A stretch of 64,000 bases of DNA from Ceratodon purpureus (Eukaryota > Streptophyta > Bryopsida > Pseudoditrichales > Ditrichaceae), in assembly GCA_014871385.1 (NCBI GenBank), contig MU104857.1, forward strand, positions 1 to 64,000. The letters run 5' to 3'. The notes beneath the pieces were generated by a model. The model had not been told where the DNA came from and made no database searches. It was given only the letters and a program-made list of their open reading frames with translations. Position 1 is the first letter of the stretch. Each line of letters starts with the position of its first letter. The position numbers were made by a program, and so were the translations under genes. Shown here one piece after another: positions 41,638-53,600 of this stretch.

Positions 41638-44600
41638 TGTCGGAACACGGAAACGCAACTAACCTCCGGATAGCGCTCTAATTGAGCGTAAACTTCCGTA
41701 CTGTCACTAGGTTCCGAATATCGTCCAGGGATTCAATAGTGTTTCACCAAGTAGTTACCTCTAATCGTTCCGAGCCTTGCCACTGCTCGGATAGTGTCTT
41801 TGGAACGTAACTTCTTAACTATCTCCTTCTCTATTCTTCTCTCATTAGGTGTTTCGTCCCCAAACCCCAACGTCTCGGATCAGTTACCGTCTCACAACTG
41901 TCCTAGAGTATTCTGGCCAGAAGGTCACACAAACGGTCCTCTCCGATTCGTAGGACTACAACGACAAACCAATCCGGATCTGGGAGAACCAGGATCCGAT
42001 TATCCCTAGGCGACCCGTACCACGTTCCGACTCCCCCTCTCACTATGCACGGAACCTCTTCAGAAGTTCAGGGAGCCCGACCAAGTAGTTCTTGATCCGC
42101 TTCGACCTTAGCGACGGCTATTCCGTATGAGGCTGATTTGGGGACGGAACAGTGAGGCTTCACTCCTACGACAATCCGCTAAATCTTTCCGCTCAATCCC
42201 ATTTCCTTTCCGGTTCGGGTCTCGTTGCAACTCCCATCACCTTCCTATCCGAGCTACAGCGGAACTCTCATATCCTTCCCGGATCATTCACACTTAGCGG
42301 GAAATCAAGCACCGTACTTACAAAACACAAATACTTTACTGATAAGGAGTATAGGGGGAAAACATGCAAAACGAAGACCCGGACCGCATCGCCTGCCCGG
42401 TTTAAGTAAGCAGGGGCTTCCACAAAAGCGGCGGCGCCGGCAGTTCAATCAAAAACCCTAATCCCTAACTACCTACCTAGAATTCTACTTTACGACAAGA
42501 ACGGATCTCTCGATCCGGAATCTGTTCCTATAAATCCGGAAAGTTACGACAAGTGGCAGTGAGAGGAATCTATCACTTCTTTGTCTTCTTGTGGCTCTCC
42601 TGCTCGCGATCCTTCGACCTGGTCACCCGTGGCTCTGATCCGCCCGCCTCTGCTGCTCGTGCCGCCTTGCGCCTAGCACTCCGTTCCGCCTTTGCTTCTC
42701 TTTCCTGGGCCTCCAAGGACAACCGGGTCACGATCCGGGGTTTGGGAGAATTGGGCGATTTCGGAATCATATGTGCGGGAGGGGTTCCGGACGTCGGGGT
42801 CTGGGTTTCAGTTCCGGTGGTCCTGATCGGAGAGCTCCCATGCGTCTCTGAGTCGGACTCGGAAATCGTAATCGGCTCCTTCCTTTTCCGCAACCTCCGG
42901 AACTCACCGACAGTGTTCTGAGGGGAAACTGCTGCTGGCGTTCCGGTGGGAGTAGGCGTCACCGTTCCGGTCTTGGCTGTGGGTGAAGGGGTCAATCCCC
43001 CCTCCTGAGTTACTCGGGTCCGTCCGGGTGGTGAAATAGGTCGTCCCCACTCCGGTCCCGCTATCTCCCCTCGGTAATTCGCAATGATCACCTCCTCTCC
43101 GAGTCGTGGAAGAACATCCGGCGGCACGGTCCGAGTCACCTGTTCCGAGATAGTTCTCTCCTCGACCCGCCTCTCGGTGACTGTCGTTCCGGTCACCTGC
43201 ACCTGCCCGGTGGGGATCGCGCAGCTCTGCTGGACTGTACTGGTTCCGGGTGACACCACCTGTGCTTGGACTTCCCGGATCGCCTCCGCAATCGTCCGAT
43301 TTGTCATGGCGGCCTCTTCGACCGTCATCGGATCTGCTGCTTGGAGGTTACTCCCTATCGGGGTTCGGAACCCCACTCCGCGAGATTCTCCTACCACGGC
43401 ACGAGAGGGCGATCCGGGGAGTGGAAGACCCCGGCCAGCGACTACGAGACTGGGACTTCCGGTGCTCGGATTGAGCAGCTGCCGGACCTTCTTCAGGATC
43501 ATGTTCATCGAGTGCTCGCATTTGGAGAGGATCTTGATGATCTTCTGCTTGTCCTCGAAATCGGCCGGCTGCAATACATTCTCATCAAATAGCCGGGCCT
43601 TGTTGATTACCGCTCCCGAACTTCCCACCAACTTCCGAAGTTCCCCCAAAGTCTCCTCCTGCTCGGCGTGGAACTTACGGATCTCGTCACTCTTCGCCGC
43701 CAGCTCCTTCGTCAGCTCCTGCAACTGAAGCTCCAGCCGCTTCTTCTCACTCCGGAGAGTTGGGGCATCCTTCAACAACTCCACTTCTCGGATCACCTCT
43801 TCCGGTAAGCACCCTCCCAGCGCTGTACAGACCCTCCGGAACAGGGTTTCGATCCGATCGTAAGAAGCTTGCGCCCGGTGAGTCTCCTCCCGAATCCCCC
43901 GAAACAGGTCCACCGGAAATCCCCGATCGGAACTGATCTCTCTCCGTTCCGGATCTCCCCGGGCCGTAGACGGCTCCGCATGTCGTGACGCAGGCTGCTC
44001 CGATCGCGATCTGGACTGAGCCCTAGCAGCGCCAGGGTTCGGAACTTCCCTCGTATCGTCCTCATCCTCCGAGTCCGTTGTATCAGAGGGCTCAACTCGC
44101 GGATCGGGTTCCATTCCGGGCGGAATCTCCGAGAAGTTGAGGCAGTTCTTCGCGTGCGTATACGTCTCGTCCTCCTTATCGGTCAGCAAGTCATTCGCAT
44201 GGTAAAGGTGAAAGAGGTAAGGGGAGAGTGGGGTCGGCTTCTTTCCGATTGTCGGAACCATCTTCTGCACCACTTCCGCCATGAGTGCAGCCCAATTCAC
44301 CGGACGTTCTCCTGTATACGCTCCAAGGATGGTATTCCCGACCGTAATGGTAACTTGTGCCGGTTTCTGCGGATATAGGATCGGGACGAGGAAAGCTAAG
44401 ACCTGCCTCTGCCTCCTATCCTTGCAGGCGTCTATCTCGTATCCATTGTTCCTATGGATCTTCCCGTGGAACCTATCCTGAACGTACTGATCCGTCCGGG
44501 TCGCCCAAAGGAGTCCCTTCTGCTCGAAACCGTAAGCTTCCGCCCACTGTTCCGCATTCCACAGCGTGGGCTTGCCTCGGATCGTACTATCCCACCGGTT

Positions 44601-47600
44601 GTCCGGACCTTCCAGGACCTCCCTCACCATTACCTCGCTCTTCAGTAACCACGGCCGTGCCAACAATCCCTCACACCTCATCCGAGTGAGGTCGGTGATC
44701 AGTTCCTCCATATCCGATTCCTTCACTGGAGTTCCGGGGCTAAGGACGCAACACTGCACGCGTGCCATCTCTACTCCTCACTTCTCTCCCTCTACGATCC
44801 GACAGCAAGAAACCCGGCAATCCAACTGCCGGTGAATCGGAAAAGACAAAGACACCTCACCGCTCTTTCACTCTCTACTACCAGTTCGCAAAAAGGAACT
44901 CCAAACCCTAACACCCTCGCTTATATACCCCAGGCATAATAAACGCTGTGGCGGCCCGTAATTGCAGCCGCCAACGTACCGGGTAAACGCCTATCCGAGT
45001 CATGATGACTTCCGCGTCGCTTCGGATCCTTGACGCGGTTACAGTAACGGTCAGTACTCGGATCGTCCACCCGTTCCGTATCTTATCTTCCGAGTTTCCG
45101 GAATCCAGGTTCCGGGAACTCTTCCTGCGTTAACTGTTTTAACGTTTCTGGAGTATCCGGTTTGCGTTAACTACTAATGCTGCTAGTGTCTGGCCAGTTT
45201 TTACCTAATTAACCAAAAAATTAAAAAATAAATGGAATACTTACGCCGGCTGGGGCTTTTTCCGGTTTATTCTGAGTTTCTCGGATCCCACATTACCCCA
45301 TTTTCAAATGTGAGAGTCCCCGCGAACACTATTCTTCTTCCTCCCCTTCCGGGCTTTCGCTTCCTTCGGTGTCTGTGAACTCCTCAGGGTTGTAATTCTT
45401 CACTCGGGATCCGTTCACCCGGGTTTCGAAGCTATTTCCCTGGAGGTCCGCCAGTTGTAATGATCCGTTCTCAAAGATCCGCGTAACCCGGTAAGGTCCC
45501 ATCCATCTTGTATGTAACTTTCCCGGAAACTTTTGGTGCCGATTATCGTATAAGAGCACCAAGCCTCCTTCTACCACCTTATTGTCCTTAGGAATTTTCT
45601 TGTCGTAGGTCTCCTTACGTTTTGCCTGGACATCTACAGCCTGCTGTAGAGCGCCTCTCCTGACTTCTTCCAGATCCTGTAATGCCACGATCCGGTACCC
45701 CGGATCCTCGACTCTCGTTCCGTGACGGGCAGCCATAACCCGTAAGGTTTCTACCTCCAGCTCCACTCCGTGAACTGCGGATTGTCCAAAGACTAGGAAG
45801 AACGGACTCTTACCCATGGTTTTCTTCTCACTGGTATTGTAGGCGTGTACAGCTGAAGGGAGCTTCCGATCCCAATCCGTCTTATGAGCCGAGACCATCT
45901 TGTTCAGGATCTTTCCGACAATGCCATTGGCTCGTTCCGTCAGCCCATTCGCTTTCGGATTATAAGGGGTCGTCTTCCGATGCTTGATGAGATACCGTTC
46001 CGTGATATTGATGATGACATCGTTCAAGAAATGTTTTCCCCGGTCACTCACCAGTTCTAACGGATGTCCAAATCTCATCATTATTTCTTCAAAGAGAAAT
46101 GTGGCTGCGGCTGCGGCGTCATTCTTCACCGTTGCTCTTGCCTCTACCCATCTGGTCGCATAATCCGTAGCCAGGATAATGTATCTCCTCTTCCGGGCTG
46201 TGACCGGATTGATCGGTCCAATAAAGTCAATCCCCCATTTTTCAAATGGAGCCAAGGGAATAATGGGAGTGAGGGGCCAGTGGGTTCGGAACGAGGGTGC
46301 CCCGGTTCTTTGACACTGGTCACACTGCCCTACGAATTCCTTCACGTCTCGGGAGAGGTAAGGCCACCAATATCCGGCTGATCGGATCCGCTTGATGGTT
46401 GTCTCCGAGGCGAAATGGCCGCCCGAGGGTCCGGCGTGTAAGGCCCTCATGACCTGCCTTCTTTCGGATTCCTCGAGGCACCTCCGCAATACATCATCCG
46501 GTCCCATCCGGAAAAGTACCCCTCGGATCAGTGTGAAAGGAGCTACTGTATTCTGAAATACCATCTTCTCCTCCCGCGTAAATCCCTCCGGGTACCTCCG
46601 TTGTGTTAAATACTGGATAATCTCCGAATAATCGGAGTTCTCCGTTCCGGAAATGTGAAATACCTCCGCCTCTTCCGGAAACTCATCCGGAAACGTGGCG
46701 GTGATGTCCGAGACTGCTTCCGGGCCTCGCATCCTTGACAGGTAGTCGGCGTTGGCATTGGCCTTACCCGGTTTCACTACTACCTCGTAGTTGAATTCCT
46801 GGAGCAGCAAGATCCATCGTGCAATACGCCCTGAGAGATCCGGTTTGTTCACCAAATACTTCAGGGAGTCATGATCCGTATGGAACACGATCTTGTATCC
46901 GAGAAGGTAGTGTCGGAACTTCTTGCACGCGTATACTACCGCCAAGGCTTCCCGTTCAGTGGTAGTATATTTCCGTTCCGCAAGGCTCATCTGCCTGCTA
47001 GCATAATAGATCGGATGCTCCTTCCGATCCTCCCCTTGCTGCCACAGAATCGCCCCTAGGCACCACCCGGAAGCGTCGATTGTCACATGGAATTCCTTCG
47101 ACCAATCCGGTGCTGATAGGATCGGAGCGGTGGTCAGGGCCTTCTTCAGTTCCTCGAACGCTTGCTGTCTCCGTTCCGTCCACAAAAACTCTTCTTCCTT
47201 CTTCAACAGTTCCGTTAATGGGGCTGCCAATTTGGCATACGCAATAATAAACCTCCGGTAGTATCCGACGCATCCTAGGAATCCCCGGACCTCTCGGACG
47301 TTGGTGGGAGACACTAGAATAAGGATAGCTCGTACCTTATCCGAATCGACTTCCAACCCGTTCCGACTTACGATGTGTCCGAGAAGAATTCCGGAAATCA
47401 TCCCCATAAAACATTTTCCGGGGTGTAATTTCAGTCCGGTTTCCCTGCACCTCTGGAAGGTCCTTCGGAGGTACTCGAGATGTTCCTTCCACTTACTGAA
47501 CACCGCGAAGTCATCGATGAAGACTTCTAGAAAATGCCTCAAGAAATCTCGGAAAATATCCACCATCAGCCTTTGGAATGTTCCGGGAGCGTTACACAGT

Positions 47601-50600
47601 CCGAAGGGCATTCTGTTGAAGGCGAACGTCCCCCATTCCGTGGTGAAGGTCGTCTTCAGCTGATCTTCTTCCCGGATCGACACTTGGTTGTAACCGGAAA
47701 ATCCATCAAGAAAGCTGTAGCACTCCTGCCCTGCCACGTGATCGAGGATAATGTCCGTAAAAGGTAACGGAAAGTAATCCTTCTTTGTGGCCGCATTCAG
47801 TTTCCGAAAATCTTGACAAACTCGGATCTTGACTTTCCCATCCGAGCCAACTTTCTTCGGAACGACGACTATGGGCGATACCCACTCGGAATTGTTTACT
47901 GGATAAATGAATCCGGCTTTCAGGAGGCTATCAATCTCTTCCTTCACCATCAGAGAATACTTCGGGTTGAGCCTGTACTGGCGTTGTCTGACCGGAACTG
48001 ATCCGTCAACCAAGTCTATATGATGTTGGCCGAGTTCCGGAGGTATTCCCTTGAGGTCGGATGGTGACCAAGCGAATACGTCCAAATATTCCTTTAATAA
48101 ATCCACATACTCCTTTCTCTGCTCCTTGCTCATGCTTCGCCCTAGCAGAAACGTCTTTCCGGGGGCTACTTCCACCTTCTCATAGTCGGATGGTTTCACA
48201 ACGTTCTTGACTCGTTCCGATTCCCGTTCCTCTCCCTGATCCGTCCATGCGCTCCATACCCGGACAGGGGTGTCCGGATCGAGACCCATGGCGGGCAGGT
48301 TTCCCTCCTCGACCTGTTGTCGGAACCATTCGGCTGAGAGTGGAACACTTCCCTCTCCGAGTGAGCGATCCTCTAGTACCGGGAATTTCACGCGCTCCGA
48401 TGATGGTTGGGGTTGCTCACTGATCGGATTATGAAATCGGAAGTCATCCTCGGTAACTTCCGAGAACTGATTCACGAAATAACTAAATACTTCGTCATCC
48501 TCCTCTTCCGGGTCGGACCAGTCAGACGTATACCCATCCGAGCCACTGGTCTCCCCTAGATATCCATCCATCTTCCACGGAATCCGCTGATTGGTTTTTC
48601 CGAGCACGAACTCCTTGGCTCCCCAATCAACGAGGACTCGTGCCATGTATAGCCAGGGCCTTCCTAACAACATCGGGAAGGGACGGCCCGTACTAACTCG
48701 GATTATCACGTAATTCAAGAGGTAGGTTACCTCTCCGATTGTGGTCGGAACTTGGGACAACCTTCCCACGGGTTTAACCCTAGATTGATCCGCCATTCGT
48801 AACACCTGATCGGTGGATTCGAACGAGGTGTATCCGAGTTCAAAGGCCGTATCCTCCAACATCAGGTTCACACCGGATCCTCCATCTACCGGAACTTTCG
48901 GGATAGCACATCCTTCTATTAGCACCGTCAGTTCCGGGGCTCCATGATCCTCAACCTGTAAGAAGTTAGTAGCTACAGACGGAAGCTTCACCCCTCGACG
49001 CCTCCGCTTCGTCCATGCCTCTCGGATTACCTTCTGGTAATTCGCGTTGTCATGGAGCAACTGTCCAATCGTGACATTTGCCTTGAGGGATTTGATGTCC
49101 CCAAGAATGTCATACTCGTCCACTCTGGGATCGGAAGGAATAACCACCGGAACGTCATCAAACCGGACCGAAGGCTTGGTGATCTTCCGGACGGGGGAAT
49201 CCGTGAGTTCTTTCCGAACTTCCTCGCTGATATCTTCCGGAAGGTTCCCTCCTTCCACCCCATTTTCCGCTCTTGGACGGTCATTTTCTTCTGGTAAAGC
49301 TCTGGTTACCGTAGAGGGTTCGGATCCCGAATCCGAATCCACTCTTCTGGATCTTACCCTCCTCCTGGTCTTCCGGGATTTCGGAAGCTCCGGTTCCTGG
49401 GCACGTTCTCTAGCGGAACTACGGGTTGATATTCTGTGTACTGGTACCTCCGCGCCCTCCTGTAGTTCCGTCACGAACCGTCATTTGTCCGGATTCTCTA
49501 TCCCACCCGAGTGACCGTAGTTTAGCCCAGTCATCTCTCTCGGAGGGACCTCCACCTGTTTGAAAGTCGGACGGGGTTGTGCCGGTTTGGCACACTGAGG
49601 AGCCGTATGACCGTACTCTCCGCAATTTTGGCACGGAAGGATCCGTGGTGCTCCCTGCCCCTGCCGCTCAAACGGACAATTAGGCGCGTAATGATCCGGG
49701 CTCCCACAGTTAAAGCAGTACCCGTGGGTCGGCTTCTGGTACATCGGCCTACCCGGAACGTTCGGTGGGATCCGGTATCCGGCGGGAGGACGAGCTATCT
49801 GGATCGGAGCTTTCCCTCGCCCGTAAGTGGTCTGAACCTGATATACAGGTTGGTACTCCTCCATCTGAAACTCCTCCTCTTCCGGATAGGCAAAGTATAC
49901 CTCTTCTTCCGGATGGACGTAGTGAATTCGTTTCTGGCGGGGTTCAGTACACTCCGGAGGATAATGTCCTTGCTTTCCGCAGTTAGCACACCACACATTA
50001 GCTCTGCTGGTTGGAATCATCTTACGAGGTTTCCGATTCTCGGAAAGGTGGACGTTGAGTTCGGCAATCGATTCTCGGATCTCCTTCATCTCCTTCATGA
50101 CCTTCCGAGAATCGTCATCCTCCACTTTCACCTTGATCAACTCTCGGTTCCGTCTTGGCCGGGTGTCTCTACTGGAACCCCCTCGGCGTTTCGAGGCTCC
50201 CCTGGAGTCCTCTTCCGACTGATCGGAACTGGATGAAGTGGAATCGCTCTTACTGGTAGAGTCGGAATCTTCCGAGGAGGACTCGTGCCTCCGACGGCGC
50301 TCTCTCTCCTTCCGGATCTTCTTGCCCCTCTTCTCGGTATGCTTCAGAGACTTCCGTAGAGATTGGGCCGAGTTCTCATAGTTCTGAGCCGCTTCCACGG
50401 CTTCCTGAAGTGTGGCGGGACGGGTTTGTCGGATCTGAAACCCCATCTCCTCTGGAAATCCGGCGACAAACCATTCCACTTGTACACTCGGAGCTATGGC
50501 TGTAGTGAGTTTCTGTATGAGCGCCTTTACTCTCTGACTGTACTTCCGTACTGACTCGGAAGATCTCATCGTCATCCGACTCAGCTTTCCGAGTGCGCGA

Positions 50601-53600
50601 GCCTCTCCTCCAGCCTCACGGAACGTACGTCGGAACAAGGTCACGAAACTGGTCCAGTCGTTACGTGTGCGTTCCGGAACGTCTTGGTACCACTGTAGAG
50701 CTTCTCCCTTCAGAAGACCTTGGAATATCCTTCTCTTCGCATCCGGATCTTCCTGATTGGCCAGAGCAATGGATTCGAACTCACAGAGCCATTCGTCCAC
50801 GTCTTGACTTCCGTCTCCTTTGAATCGGTTGTACTTCAGTCGGGTAGAGGGTGCCATCGGATTGTCTTCCTCGTCTTCTTCCTCTTCCTCGGTCTCCTCT
50901 TCTACTCCTGCGTCGGCTTCGACCTCGTCAGCTTCAACTTCTTCTTCTTCCGGGTCTGGAGCTGTACCTGCTCCGGCTGTGGAGGTTCCGGCCAACGACA
51001 CCACGATTACGTCTCCTTCTCGTTCTACAGCAGTCTGGATCCGGGGAAGTAGATTCGTTCCCGGTAGATCGTGTACCAAAACTTTTCCCCTCTTCTGTAG
51101 CAACCGAGTGGATCTTCTTCCCCCTAACTCTTCCGGTTGCGCCCCAACCATGGAAGAGATTGGGAATTCTTCTTCCGATTCCTCGGAAGGCAGGATCTGC
51201 ACGTAAGACTTCCGCCTACCGCATATCCACCTAAATGAAGCCTTCACGGTCTGACTCCACTTTTCTTCAAATCTGCGTTCACGTATCTCCCGAGTATCCA
51301 CCTGGTTCACAGCTTATCGAATCCCCGGCAGCGGCGCCAGATTTTTACGTGTCGGAACACGGAAACGCAACTAACCTCCGGATAGCGCTCTAATTGAGCG
51401 TAAACTTCCGTACTGTCACTAGGTTCCGAATATCGTCCAGGGATTCAATAGTGTTTCACCAAGTAGTTACCTCTAATCGTTCCGAGCCTTGCCACTGCTC
51501 GGATAGTGTCTTTGGAACGTAACTTCTTAACTATCTCCTTCTCTATTCTTCTCTCATTAGGTGTTTCGTCCCCAAACCCCAACGTCTCGGATCAGTTACC
51601 GTCTCACAACTGTCCTAGAGTATTCTGGCCAGAAGGTCACACAAACGGTCCTCTCCGATTCGTAGGACTACAACGACAAACCAATCCGGATCTGGGAGAA
51701 CCAGGATCCGATTATCCCTAGGCGACCCGTACCACGTTCCGACTCCCCCTCTCACTATGCACGGAACCTCTTCAGAAGTTCAGGGAGCCCGACCAAGTAG
51801 TTCTTGATCCGCTTCGACCTTAGCGACGGCTATTCCGTATGAGGCTGATTTGGGGACGGAACAGTGAGGCTTCACTCCTACGACAATCCGCTAAATCTTT
51901 CCGCTCAATCCCATTTCCTTTCCGGTTCGGGTCTCGTTGCAACTCCCATCACCTTCCTATCCGAGCTACAGCGGAACTCTCATATCCTTCCCGGATCATT
52001 CACACTTAGCGGGAAATCAAGCACCGTACTTACAAAACACAAATACTTTACTGATAAGGAGTATAGGGGGAAAACATGCAAAACGAAGACCCGGACCGCA
52101 TCGCCTGCCCGGTTTAAGTAAGCAGGGGCTTCCACAAAAGCGGCGGCGCCGGCAGTTCAATCAAAAACCCTAATCCCTAACTACCTACCTAGAATTCTAC
52201 TTTACGACAAGAACGGATCTCTCGATCCGGAATCTGTTCCTATAAATCCGGAAAGTTACGACAAGTGGCAGTGAGAGGAATCTATCACTTCTTTGTCTTC
52301 TTGTGGCTCTCCTGCTCGCGATCCTTCGACCTGGTCACCCGTGGCTCTGATCCGCCCGCCTCTGCTGCTCGTGCCGCCTTGCGCCTAGCACTCCGTTCCG
52401 CCTTTGCTTCTCTTTCCTGGGCCTCCAAGGACAACCGGGTCACGATCCGGGGTTTGGGAGAATTGGGCGATTTCGGAATCATATGTGCGGGAGGGGTTCC
52501 GGACGTCGGGGTCTGGGTTTCAGTTCCGGTGGTCCTGATCGGAGAGCTCCCATGCGTCTCTGAGTCGGACTCGGAAATCGTAATCGGCTCCTTCCTTTTC
52601 CGCAACCTCCGGAACTCACCGACAGTGTTCTGAGGGGAAACTGCTGCTGGCGTTCCGGTGGGAGTAGGCGTCACCGTTCCGGTCTTGGCTGTGGGTGAAG
52701 GGGTCAATCCCCCCTCCTGAGTTACTCGGGTCCGTCCGGGTGGTGAAATAGGTCGTCCCCACTCCGGTCCCGCTATCTCCCCTCGGTAATTCGCAATGAT
52801 CACCTCCTCTCCGAGTCGTGGAAGAACATCCGGCGGCACGGTCCGAGTCACCTGTTCCGAGATAGTTCTCTCCTCGACCCGCCTCTCGGTGACTGTCGTT
52901 CCGGTCACCTGCACCTGCCCGGTGGGGATCGCGCAGCTCTGCTGGACTGTACTGGTTCCGGGTGACACCACCTGTGCTTGGACTTCCCGGATCGCCTCCG
53001 CAATCGTCCGATTTGTCATGGCGGCCTCTTCGACCGTCATCGGATCTGCTGCTTGGAGGTTACTCCCTATCGGGGTTCGGAACCCCACTCCGCGAGATTC
53101 TCCTACCACGGCACGAGAGGGCGATCCGGGGAGTGGAAGACCCCGGCCAGCGACTACGAGACTGGGACTTCCGGTGCTCGGATTGAGCAGCTGCCGGACC
53201 TTCTTCAGGATCATGTTCATCGAGTGCTCGCATTTGGAGAGGATCTTGATGATCTTCTGCTTGTCCTCGAAATCGGCCGGCTGCAATACATTCTCATCAA
53301 ATAGCCGGGCCTTGTTGATTACCGCTCCCGAACTTCCCACCAACTTCCGAAGTTCCCCCAAAGTCTCCTCCTGCTCGGCGTGGAACTTACGGATCTCGTC
53401 ACTCTTCGCCGCCAGCTCCTTCGTCAGCTCCTGCAACTGAAGCTCCAGCCGCTTCTTCTCACTCCGGAGAGTTGGGGCATCCTTCAACAACTCCACTTCT
53501 CGGATCACCTCTTCCGGTAAGCACCCTCCCAGCGCTGTACAGACCCTCCGGAACAGGGTTTCGATCCGATCGTAAGAAGCTTGCGCCCGGTGAGTCTCCT

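Noticed and set aside
43084-43728. Plus-strand frame of 214 codons in the element 2 LTRs
   Set aside because: Antisense shadow of the 731-aa frame; no independent signals.
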